Assembly: GCA_041686375.1 (NCBI GenBank)
Contig: JAWLEB010000026.1
Span: 1-42,345 of the forward strand
Reading direction: 5' to 3'
Length of the DNA stretch: 42,345 nucleotides
DNA from: JAGXLC01 sp041686375
GTDB taxonomy: Bacteria; Bacteroidota; Bacteroidia; Bacteroidales; UBA12077
Made by a program: the position numbers and the translations under genes. This document shows, piece by piece, positions 17,564 to 24,644 of the stretch (positions are counted from its first letter, which is position 1; the number at the start of each line of letters is the position of its first letter). Below the pieces are notes generated by a model that was not told the DNA's origin, ran no database searches, and saw nothing but the letters and a program-made list of their open reading frames with translations.

Positions 17564-17932
17564 TTACATTATGGGAGGGGCACGTAAAGAAAAATAAGAA
17601 TAATAAAACAGAATGCTTCTGACAGTATAATTATAATAAAAATATTGACTCTTTTGAGCATAAAAAGTCAATGATATATGTCTTGGATGAAAATAGCGGT
17701 CTGCTTTATCATCTTCAATATCATTCTTCTTTTTGAGTTCTTTAGCGTACAGAAAAAATGTGTCAGCTTCACCGGAAATTGATTTATGATTATTTCTCTG
17801 TTGATCAAATTTCAATGATTGTAAAACAGATAAATCCGATACTTTCTCGGGATTACACAAAAAGAAGGTAGTAAAAACTCCAAAAAAAAGCAGATAAGGT
17901 AATAAAGATGTTATTGCGCTCACAAAAAACAT
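17564..17932 (-). CDS. Small membrane-anchored protein heading the TonB/haem operon
   Basis: A 122-residue protein of no family I recognise. Residues 4-27 form one hydrophobic segment (signal anchor or signal peptide); the remainder is polar with HPRHISLTFYAQKSQYFYYNY and ends FSLRAPPIM. Small proteins of this size with a histidine- or tyrosine-rich tail often precede TonB receptor genes in Bacteroidota and may assist metal or ligand handling; that is a contextual guess. It starts 18 bases from a good promoter -7 box and is 59 bases upstream of the receptor, so it is the first gene of the operon. Codon usage looks like that of neighbours. Confidence 0.55.
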   Translation of the reverse strand: MFFVSAITSLLPYLLFFGVFTTFFLCNPEKVSDLSVLQSLKFDQQRNNHKSISGEADTFFLYAKELKKKNDIEDDKADRYFHPRHISLTFYAQKSQYFYYNYTVRSILFYYSYFSLRAPPIM

Positions 17933-17949
17933 ACACTAATATATTATCA

Positions 17950-17982
17950 CAAAAGTAATTATTTTGGTAAATAGGTACCAAA
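17950..17982 (-). promoter_or_regulatory. Promoter plus inverted-repeat operator of the TonB/haem operon
   Basis: On the minus strand a -33 TTTG (17982-17979) and a -7 TACTTTTG (17957-17950, exact TAnnTTTG) are separated by 21 bases, the expected Bacteroidota spacing. A perfect 7-base inverted repeat, TTTGGTA (17963-17969) and TACCAAA (17976-17982) with a 6-base spacer, covers the -33 element and the spacer, an ideal place for a repressor. The regulator is unknown. The rest of the gap to 18080 shows nothing else. Confidence 0.6.
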
Positions 17983-18080
17983 TATATTTAGAAATTTTTC
18001 ATCATCTATGCGCTTCTCAACTTTTGCTATTACAAGCTAAATAGCGAAATATTCTTGACTATAGAAAACACAAATGCTTC

Positions 18081-18389
18081 TCAATAATTTCGCTTAGGAT
18101 TTTTCGGGAACCAACCTTTCCTCACTCTTTGTTCCTGTTCAATAATTTCACCAATTCCCCACAAATAAGTAAACCCCAGGATACTCAAAATAGCAGATAG
18201 CGTGAAAGAGTTAATAATCAAAGACCCTGCTAAAGCAACGATACCAATCATAAGAAAACCTATCCAAAATTTTTTAGAAAAGTAGTACTCTGCCTTTATC
18301 GTAGTGTATCTGCCAATAGCAATAATCAAAAAAGCAGCCGCTCCAATTATTATCCCGGTATAATCATATTGCTCAATAAAAAAACGCAT
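18081..18389 (-). CDS. DUF4491 family membrane protein (second copy)
   Basis: A 102-residue protein with three or four hydrophobic segments. GIIIGAAAFLIIAIGRYTTIKAEYYFSKKFW and the C-terminal ending LWGIGEIIEQEQRVRKGWFPKNPKRNY are the DUF4491 hallmarks, especially the WFPKNPKR tail. The function is unknown; the family is restricted mainly to Bacteroidota. Its ATG overlaps the stop codon of the upstream paralogue by one base (TAATG), so the two are translationally coupled and may form a heteromer. Confidence 0.8.
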   Translation of the reverse strand: MRFFIEQYDYTGIIIGAAAFLIIAIGRYTTIKAEYYFSKKFWIGFLMIGIVALAGSLIINSFTLSAILSILGFTYLWGIGEIIEQEQRVRKGWFPKNPKRNY

Positions 18390-18700
18390 TATTGCTTATA
18401 TTTTCTGTTCGGGTTGGCTTTTGCTTGTCCTTTCAAAACCCTTTTATGTTGCTGAAATATTTCAAGTGTACTCCAGAATAATGCAAATGCAAAAACCCCT
18501 AAAAAAACGGTTATCATGGTTCTTTCGAAAAATCCCGAAGCAATAGTCAGTACTATCCCGGGAATAAAAAACGCGGGCCATGCTTTTTTCCCAAAATAAT
18601 ATTCTACATATTTAACCACGGGGTGAAATATCCCTATTAAGAAAAAAGAACCCAATCCCACCAGAAATCCATTAATGTTTAACTCATTAAGAAAATCCAT
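18389..18700 (-). CDS. DUF4491 family membrane protein (first copy)
   Basis: A 103-residue paralogue of the next gene, with the same layout: GFLVGLGSFFLIGIFHPVVKYVEYYFGKKAWPAF, a central hydrophobic segment, and a tail with LFWSTLEIFQQHKRVLKGQAKANPNRKY. The tail lost the WFPKNPKR form seen in the second copy. The FHP histidine is kept here and replaced by GRY in the second copy, so the pair has diverged after duplication. It begins 11 bases after the double adenylate kinase gene and is likely in the same operon. Confidence 0.8.
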   Translation of the reverse strand: MDFLNELNINGFLVGLGSFFLIGIFHPVVKYVEYYFGKKAWPAFFIPGIVLTIASGFFERTMITVFLGVFAFALFWSTLEIFQQHKRVLKGQAKANPNRKYKQ

Positions 18701-18711
18701 AGGTCAAATAG

Positions 18712-19881
18712 CTAACGTAAATTTCTGAATGCCAATTCCAATTTATCAGAGAGTCTCTTAAACACCTCTTCCTTTGTTCCAATACCATCAATATCATAAA
18801 TTGGCTTTTGTTTTCGATAATAATCAAGCACAGGCTTTGTTTTATCCTGAAATTGCTCCATCCTGCGAATTATAGTTTCTACTTCACGGTCATAGGGTCG
18901 TCTTGCAGAAGTATTGCCACGTGCCGTAAGCCTTTTAATAGAAACAATTGTAGGGACATACAAGTTAAAAAGACAGGAAACACTGGTATTTAATTTTCTT
19001 AATAATCCATCCAGGATATAAGCCTGCACGATAGTTTTCGGAAATCCTTTAAAGAAAAACCCATTGGCATCGGGATGTGTTTTAATCTGTTTCTCAATAA
19101 GCCTAATAGCAAACTCATCGGGAACAATATCTCCTTTTTCCATATAGGATTGTGCAGCTTTACCCATCTCAGTTCCTTTTTTGAGTTCTTCCCGCAATTG
19201 TGAGCCGGCAGATATATAAATCAGATTATGTTTTTCAGCCAGCATTCTTCCCTGTGTATCTTTACCAGAACCCGGAGGGCCAAATAATATTACATTCAAC
19301 CATTGTGTTGTTAATGAATGTTCAATGGTATCCGTAATGCGATGAAAAATTTCATCGACAGTACCAACTCCATCGATTTTATAATAAAGTCCTTTTTCAT
19401 TATAAAAATTAGCAACAGGAATCGTTTTATTCTTGTATTCTTCCAATCTGTTTTTAATAACTTCATAGGTATCATCGCTTCGGGATTCCTTCTTAGCTCT
19501 GTCCAGCATTCTTTTCATCAGTTCTTCTTCAGGTACCTCAAGACTGATCATGCAAGAGAGGGATGTGTTTAATTTTAATAATAATCCTTCAAGAATATAA
19601 GCCTGAACTACTGTCCGGGGAAAACCATCAAACAGAAAACCATTCACCTGGGTATTGGTTCTGATTTTCTTTTCTATGATTTGAACGATAATATCATCAG
19701 ATACTAATTCACCACGTCCGATTACATGTTTCGCCTTTAATCCGAGATCTGTTTTTTGATTTATTTCTTCTCTTAAAATATCTCCGGTTGAGATATAAGC
19801 GAGGTTGTATTTTTCCACCAACATCCGCGATTGTGTCCCTTTCCCTGCACCTGGAGGACCAAATAAAGCGATATTAAACAT
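18712..19881 (-). CDS. adk: Tandem-domain adenylate kinase (two Adk domains, second divergent)
   Basis: A 389-residue protein made of two head-to-tail adenylate kinase domains of about 190 residues each; ordinary bacterial Adk is 190-220. Domain 1 has P-loop GPPGAGKGTQ (8-17), AMP-site STGDILRE (31-38), DGFPRT (85-90, R89) and the lid arginine region RSDDTYEVIKNR (134-145), so it should be active. Domain 2 has P-loop GPPGSGKDTQ (201-210), SAGSQLRE (224-231; the T and D of STGD replaced), KGFPKT (278-283; D to K and R to K) and RRPYDRE (327-333). It may be inactive, regulatory or specific for another nucleotide. Both have short lids without a zinc site. Whether another Adk exists in the genome is unknown. 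Confidence 0.88.
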   Translation of the reverse strand: MFNIALFGPPGAGKGTQSRMLVEKYNLAYISTGDILREEINQKTDLGLKAKHVIGRGELVSDDIIVQIIEKKIRTNTQVNGFLFDGFPRTVVQAYILEGLLLKLNTSLSCMISLEVPEEELMKRMLDRAKKESRSDDTYEVIKNRLEEYKNKTIPVANFYNEKGLYYKIDGVGTVDEIFHRITDTIEHSLTTQWLNVILFGPPGSGKDTQGRMLAEKHNLIYISAGSQLREELKKGTEMGKAAQSYMEKGDIVPDEFAIRLIEKQIKTHPDANGFFFKGFPKTIVQAYILDGLLRKLNTSVSCLFNLYVPTIVSIKRLTARGNTSARRPYDREVETIIRRMEQFQDKTKPVLDYYRKQKPIYDIDGIGTKEEVFKRLSDKLELAFRNLR

Positions 19882-19927
19882 AAATTAAATAGTTATTTAT
19901 TGGTTTAAGAAAAAGTAAAGATAAAAT

Positions 19928-20269
19928 TTAATTGCGGTTTCCTCTGCATAAAAAGAAAAATACAATCATGCCAAAAAACAATAATGAAATAAAAGAAGAA
20001 TTTTCAAGGCTTCCCGAATAAGTAAATATTTTATACAATGAAAGCAAAAAGATAATCAGGGAAGAAAGCACTGTAAAAGTTTGTTTACTCATAAAAGTAC
20101 CAATGAAAAACAAAATTCCGAAAAAAACCATTATCGATGCAATGTAGAATTCGTGATGCTCATAGTTAAATTGTAAAACAGTGTTAAAATAATTGACGTA
20201 AATGTAAAATAACACACCAAGTCTCAATAAGAATGTACTTACGGGCAGCAAAATACGTACGGGTTTCAT
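19928..20269 (-). CDS. Hypothetical four-helix membrane protein
   Basis: A 113-residue protein with four hydrophobic segments (about 8-28, 42-60, 66-84, 92-108) and a short basic end FLCRGNRN. I do not recognise a family, although four-TM proteins of this size resemble DoxX/SphA-like small membrane proteins in layout only. It lies 46 bases upstream of the double adenylate kinase gene in the same direction. Upstream, the 20270-20615 gap to the divergent M14 gene is AT-rich; it holds one weak inverted repeat (AAAGTTTT 20375-20382, AAAACTTT 20406-20413) and no gene. Confidence 0.55.
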   Translation of the reverse strand: MKPVRILLPVSTFLLRLGVLFYIYVNYFNTVLQFNYEHHEFYIASIMVFFGILFFIGTFMSKQTFTVLSSLIIFLLSLYKIFTYSGSLENSSFISLLFFGMIVFFFLCRGNRN

Positions 20270-20615
20270 AATAATTTGTTTTTATGGATTAAAAATTATC
20301 ACACTTAATTGATTATCAATATTATAGGTAAATATAATTTACAAAGGAATCAAACCAATAATCCAATCTTATGTAAAGTTTTGATACATTACCTTATTCA
20401 AATTGAAAACTTTTTCGTAAAGATGGGAAAAAATACAAAAAAACACAATATAATAAATGACTTAATCTGATTGCTATGATTCATAATGATTCCAAGGAAT
20501 GAATAAAATTAAAACCAAATTTGCTCAAACAAAATAGCATGGTTAAACCATATGAGATTTTATGTGTCATTTTAAAATTATTAAATTGGATCTATTTCAT
20601 CAAACAATACAACTT

Positions 20616-22403
20616 ATGAAAAACATACTATTTTATGCCCTTCTACTTTTTGCTGTTCACTTCTCTTATGCTCAATCACCTGATTGGATTACATACTACG
20701 AAAAATCTGACTCAACAGAAACACCAAGATACGAAGAAACGATTGAATACTGCAAAAAACTGGCAGAAGGCTCAGAATGGATTGAATATACTACCTTTGG
20801 AGCCAGTCCTCAAAACAGAGACTTGCCATTACTGATTTTAGATAAATCGGGAAATTTTGAGCCTTCAGCAGTACATGATGGGGACAATGTAATAATTTTA
20901 GTAGAAGCTTGTATTCACCCCGGGGAACCTGATGGAAAAGACGCCGGGTTAATGTTGCTGAGGGATTTAGCAATAAAAAAGGAAAAACCGGATATACTTG
21001 ACAACTTGACCCTCCTGTTCATTCCCATTTTAAATGTTGATGGACATGAGCGTTTTGGACCGTATAACCGTATCAACCAAAACGGCCCTAAGGAAATGGG
21101 ATGGCGAACGAATGCACAGAACTTAAATCTTAACCGGGATTTTTTAAAAGCTGATGCCCCTGAAATACAACATTGGCTTAGACTATTCAACAAGTGGATG
21201 CCGGATTTTTTCATAGATATACATACTACGGATGGGGCTGATTACCAATATCCCCTTACATATGCCATGGAAGTATTTGGAAATATGGAAGAGAACTTAT
21301 CAGAGTGGCAGAAAGAAACTTATCTGAAAAAACTTAAAACTGATATGCGGGCTACTGGCCATCCGATATTTCCTTATGTTTCCCTTAAAGAATGGCATAA
21401 CCCTGAAAGTGGTATTGTAGCGTGGCTTGGTGAACCAAGGCTTTCACAGGGTTATACAGCTATCAGAAACCGTCCCGGACTTTTAGTGGAAACCCATATG
21501 TTAAAAGATTATAAAACAAGAGTATCAGCCACCTACGAGCTGTTGAAGCATACATTCAAAATTCTGGATAAAGAGAAAGATCAGTTAAAACAATTGGTAC
21601 GGAATGCTGATAAAAAAACTGCTTCTGATGATTTCAGAGAAAAACAATTCCCTGTAGATTTTGAAAACACATCGGATAGTACGATGATTGATTTCGAAGG
21701 GATTGAATATAGTGTTAAAGAAAGTGAACTAACTGGTGCTAAATGGTTCCAATACGGGAATAAACCTGTGACATTTGAAGTGCCTTATTTTAACGAAATT
21801 ATCCCTGCTCAAAAAGTTACCTTACCTGAATATTATATCATTCCTCCCGAATGGACAGAAGTAATTAAACGAATTAAACTTCATGGAATTGAAACTCATA
21901 AAATACACAAAGAAATAGAGCTGAATGACGTCACTACTTATAAATTCAGCAATGTTCAATGGAGTACCGAACCTTTTGAAGGAAGACACAGAATACAAAA
22001 TTTTGAGATGGATACCCTGAACAAAACAAGGAAATTCCCTAAAGGTTCAGTAGTAATAGACATGAATCAAAATACAGCAAAAGTTATTGCTCACATATTA
22101 GAACCTGTGGCTCCTGATTCCTATTTAAAATGGGGTTTTTTCAATGCCATCTTTGAACAAAAAGAATATGCTGAAATGTACGTCATGGAAAAAAAGGCAC
22201 GGGAAATGCTGGATACTAGTGAGCAAATAAGAGAAGAATTCGAAAGAAAAAAGAAAGAAGATAAAGAATTTACCAATAATCCCTGGGCTATGCTAAACTG
22301 GTTTTATAAAAAAACCCCCTACTGGGATGAAAAGAAAAATGTCTATCCAGTAGGAAAAATAACGGAACAAGAATCTGTTAAGGTATTGCAAGAATATCTA
22401 TAA
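20616..22403 (+). CDS. Secreted M14 family zinc carboxypeptidase-like protein
   Basis: About 595 residues from the ATG at 20616, chosen because it gives a proper signal peptide (MKNILFYALLLFAVHFSYAQ); an upstream ATG at 20562 would bury it behind 18 polar residues. The M14 metal site is EACIHPGEPDGKD (zinc ligands H101 and E104 in this numbering), followed by LNVDGHERF, NLNLNRDF, the third zinc ligand in DIHTTDGADYQYP (H203) and the catalytic glutamate in LLVETHMLKDY. The C-terminal 250 residues have no motif I recognise. It should cleave C-terminal residues of peptides, or peptidoglycan peptides, outside the cytoplasm. It is transcribed alone. Confidence 0.87.
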   Translation: MKNILFYALLLFAVHFSYAQSPDWITYYEKSDSTETPRYEETIEYCKKLAEGSEWIEYTTFGASPQNRDLPLLILDKSGNFEPSAVHDGDNVIILVEACIHPGEPDGKDAGLMLLRDLAIKKEKPDILDNLTLLFIPILNVDGHERFGPYNRINQNGPKEMGWRTNAQNLNLNRDFLKADAPEIQHWLRLFNKWMPDFFIDIHTTDGADYQYPLTYAMEVFGNMEENLSEWQKETYLKKLKTDMRATGHPIFPYVSLKEWHNPESGIVAWLGEPRLSQGYTAIRNRPGLLVETHMLKDYKTRVSATYELLKHTFKILDKEKDQLKQLVRNADKKTASDDFREKQFPVDFENTSDSTMIDFEGIEYSVKESELTGAKWFQYGNKPVTFEVPYFNEIIPAQKVTLPEYYIIPPEWTEVIKRIKLHGIETHKIHKEIELNDVTTYKFSNVQWSTEPFEGRHRIQNFEMDTLNKTRKFPKGSVVIDMNQNTAKVIAHILEPVAPDSYLKWGFFNAIFEQKEYAEMYVMEKKAREMLDTSEQIREEFERKKKEDKEFTNNPWAMLNWFYKKTPYWDEKKNVYPVGKITEQESVKVLQEYL

Positions 22404-22531
22404 AGAGCGTTATAAAATTTTTTCTCCAAAAAAGACTCAACATATAGTGAAATTCAAAACATACATCAAGGGATTACAGCGGATCTCTGGCAAATAAAAC
22501 GGATTATATAATTATCAAATGAAACCATTGA

Positions 22532-22699
22532 TTATAAATGATTTATACGTGCCTGCTTTATATCTAAAGGTAAGGTGAGGTAAATACCTATACCGAGACC
22601 TACTTCCTCCCACGAGTGTTCAAAAATTGAGTTTGAAACTATTATACTGAAATTGAAATACCATCTATAAATATTTTTATTAATTTTGGGTAGCATCAT
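22532..22699 (-). other. Possible 55-residue ORF or outer-membrane protein fragment
   Basis: Within the 346-base gap 22404-22749 the minus strand encodes 55 residues starting MMLPKINKNIYRWYFNFS and including WEEVGLGIGIYLTLPLD, which looks like the last strands of a beta-barrel rather than random sequence. It has no signal peptide. It could be the remnant of an outer-membrane protein gene or chance. Nothing else is seen in this gap. Confidence 0.25.
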
Positions 22700-22749
22700 T
22701 CTTTAATACTTTGTAAGTTAAATTTATCTATCTTAAATCAATTAAAATA

Positions 22750-23424
22750 ATGAAGTACTTTTTGATTTTTATCTTCATACTATTCAATCAGGCTTTGAAT
22801 GCTCAGAATTATGCAAACAAACAATTTGCACTGATAAATTACAATCTTGAGATTTCAAAAGAATTTAGAAAAGATCTAAAACCGCTAAACTCATTCATAA
22901 AATCAGCAGAGGTTCATAATAAAAAGGCAGAAAATAAATTAAAAGCCATATTAGTACACCACTTTTATTATCACATGAAAGATGAGTTAGAAGACTATCT
23001 TAAGATCAGTATACTACCTGTTAATACTCACATGCAAAAAGTAAAATATGATGCATTTGGCTACCCAAACGAAAAGATCAATAAAATTTTAAGAGTAGGC
23101 GATGCATCTCATTATTTTAAAATAGATATAAGCCTTGACAGCAGAACCAAGGATATGAAAAAAAAGAATGAAAAATTAAAAGGCGATATTACCTTTCCTG
23201 AAATTCATATCAAGGTTACGGTATATAATAATGAAGGAATGATACCTATTGATAAGTGGTACGGAAAGAAAGTCACACAAGACTCTGTTATGGTCAAAAA
23301 AAGGTTTTTCAGGGACTTAGTGGACGAAAAAGATATCCCTGCAAAGCCTGATGAAGATAAAGAGCAGAAAAGCCTGTTGAACTTATATTATGAGGCAGTT
23401 GATGACCTAATCAAAAAGATTTAG
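22750..23424 (+). CDS. Secreted protein of unknown function
   Basis: A 224-residue protein with a signal peptide (MKYFLIFIFILFNQALNAQ, cut near residue 19). The mature part is lysine- and aspartate-rich without a motif that I recognise; a central segment YDAFGYPNEKINKILRVGDASHYFKIDISLD is followed by beta-strand-like stretches. It is not long enough for a transporter barrel. It ends 23 bases before the TTG start of anmK and is probably cotranscribed with it, which hints at an envelope or cell-wall-turnover link, but that is weak. A near-consensus promoter (TTTG 22685-22688, TACTTTG 22707-22713) precedes it. Confidence 0.6.
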   Translation: MKYFLIFIFILFNQALNAQNYANKQFALINYNLEISKEFRKDLKPLNSFIKSAEVHNKKAENKLKAILVHHFYYHMKDELEDYLKISILPVNTHMQKVKYDAFGYPNEKINKILRVGDASHYFKIDISLDSRTKDMKKKNEKLKGDITFPEIHIKVTVYNNEGMIPIDKWYGKKVTQDSVMVKKRFFRDLVDEKDIPAKPDEDKEQKSLLNLYYEAVDDLIKKI

Positions 23425-23447
23425 AACGCAAACGCTATTTACACAAC

Positions 23448-24515
23448 TTGAAAAAAGAATATAATATCATTGGTATAATGTCCGGATCTTCATTAGATGG
23501 TCTGGACATGGCTTTATGCCAGTTTAACTTGTCATCGGGGAAATGGAACTATAAAATATTAGTTGCAGAAACAGTGGCATTTTCTCCACATATTAAAAAT
23601 CAGCTTGCCGATATTTCAAACTTAAGTCCAGAAAATTTTGTAAGCCTCGATTTTCAATTTGGCAAATATATTGGCAACGAAGTAAATTCGTTTATACAAA
23701 AACATAAAATAAAGGAAGTAGATTATATTGCATCCCATGGCCACACAGCATTTCACAATCCTGCCAACGGTTATACGAGTCAAATTGGTAATGGAGCCTC
23801 TATTGCTTCGGAAACAGAGATATCAGCAGTTTGTGACTTTCGTTCGACTGATATCGCTTTGGGTGGCGAAGGAGCTCCTCTTGTTCCTATCGGGGACAAG
23901 CTACTTTTTAATGAATATTCATACTGCCTGAACCTTGGTGGATACAGCAATATATCATATGAAAAAGATAAGTTCAGAATAGCTTTTGATATTTGCCCTG
24001 TAAATAAAATCATCAACTATTTGGCTCAAAAAAGGGGGGAAGATATTGACAAAGATGGAGAAACAGCAAAACACGGTACGATTAACTCACAACTTCTCCA
24101 ATCATTGAATAATCTGGATTTCTATAAGCGAATATCACCTAAATCGTTAGATGATAACTGGTTCAACAATATATTCCTCAATGTTCTATCCCAATTTGAT
24201 AATACCGGTGTTCAGGATTTGCTCAGAACAGTTTATGAGCACATTGCAATACAAATAAGAAACGTAACAAACCATACAGACAACAAAACTATTCTTGTTA
24301 CTGGTGGAGGGGCGCACAATAATTTTTTAATTGAACGGATAAGCTCAATTAATCAAAACGCTCTGATTCTACCTGATAAAACGCTGATAGACTACAAAGA
24401 AGCTTTGATTTTTGCTTTTATGGGATTATTAAGAATTGAAAACAAACCCAACTGCCTGAGTTCAGTAACCGGCGCTAAAAAAGATACAAGTAGTGGCGTA
24501 ATTTACAACGTTTAA
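23448..24515 (+). CDS. anmK: Anhydro-N-acetylmuramic acid kinase
   Basis: A 355-residue kinase of the AnmK family. The phosphate loop YNIIGIMSGSSLDGLDMAL is at residues 5-23; HGHTAFHNP, GNGASIASETEISAVCDFRSTDIALGGEGAPLVP and the late VTGGGAHNNFLIERI are typical. It phosphorylates and opens anhydroMurNAc from recycled peptidoglycan to give MurNAc-6-phosphate. The start codon is TTG at 23448: no ATG lies between it and the phosphate loop, and the upstream reading would run into the preceding gene. The use of TTG may lower expression. No other recycling gene is adjacent. Confidence 0.92.
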   Translation: MKKEYNIIGIMSGSSLDGLDMALCQFNLSSGKWNYKILVAETVAFSPHIKNQLADISNLSPENFVSLDFQFGKYIGNEVNSFIQKHKIKEVDYIASHGHTAFHNPANGYTSQIGNGASIASETEISAVCDFRSTDIALGGEGAPLVPIGDKLLFNEYSYCLNLGGYSNISYEKDKFRIAFDICPVNKIINYLAQKRGEDIDKDGETAKHGTINSQLLQSLNNLDFYKRISPKSLDDNWFNNIFLNVLSQFDNTGVQDLLRTVYEHIAIQIRNVTNHTDNKTILVTGGGAHNNFLIERISSINQNALILPDKTLIDYKEALIFAFMGLLRIENKPNCLSSVTGAKKDTSSGVIYNV

Positions 24516-24578
24516 CCCTCCTCCATAAGAAATGATCAATATTAATCAAAAAAATTCATGCCAATGTTATAAAAATCC

Positions 24579-24586
24579 TATTTTTG
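24579..24586 (+). promoter_or_regulatory. Putative -7 box of the C69 dipeptidase gene
   Basis: TATTTTTG matches TAnnTTTG exactly, 59 bases before the ATG. No clear -33 TTTG is visible. If used, the (ATTAA)6 repeat at 24606-24635 lies in the 5' leader. Confidence 0.4.
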
Positions 24587-24605
24587 TCATTTCGGATATT
24601 CACGT

Positions 24606-24635
24606 ATTAAATTAAATTAAATTAAATTAAATTAA
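24606..24635 (+). repeat. (ATTAA)6 simple sequence repeat upstream of the C69 gene
   Basis: Six perfect copies of ATTAA end 9 bases before the start codon at 24645. A 5-base unit in a leader or promoter can change length by slippage and alter expression without affecting the reading frame. Confidence 0.9.
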
Positions 24636-24644
24636 TATCGACTT

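Noticed and set aside
20562..20615. Upstream ATG for the M14 peptidase
   Set aside because: It would hide the signal peptide behind 18 extra residues.
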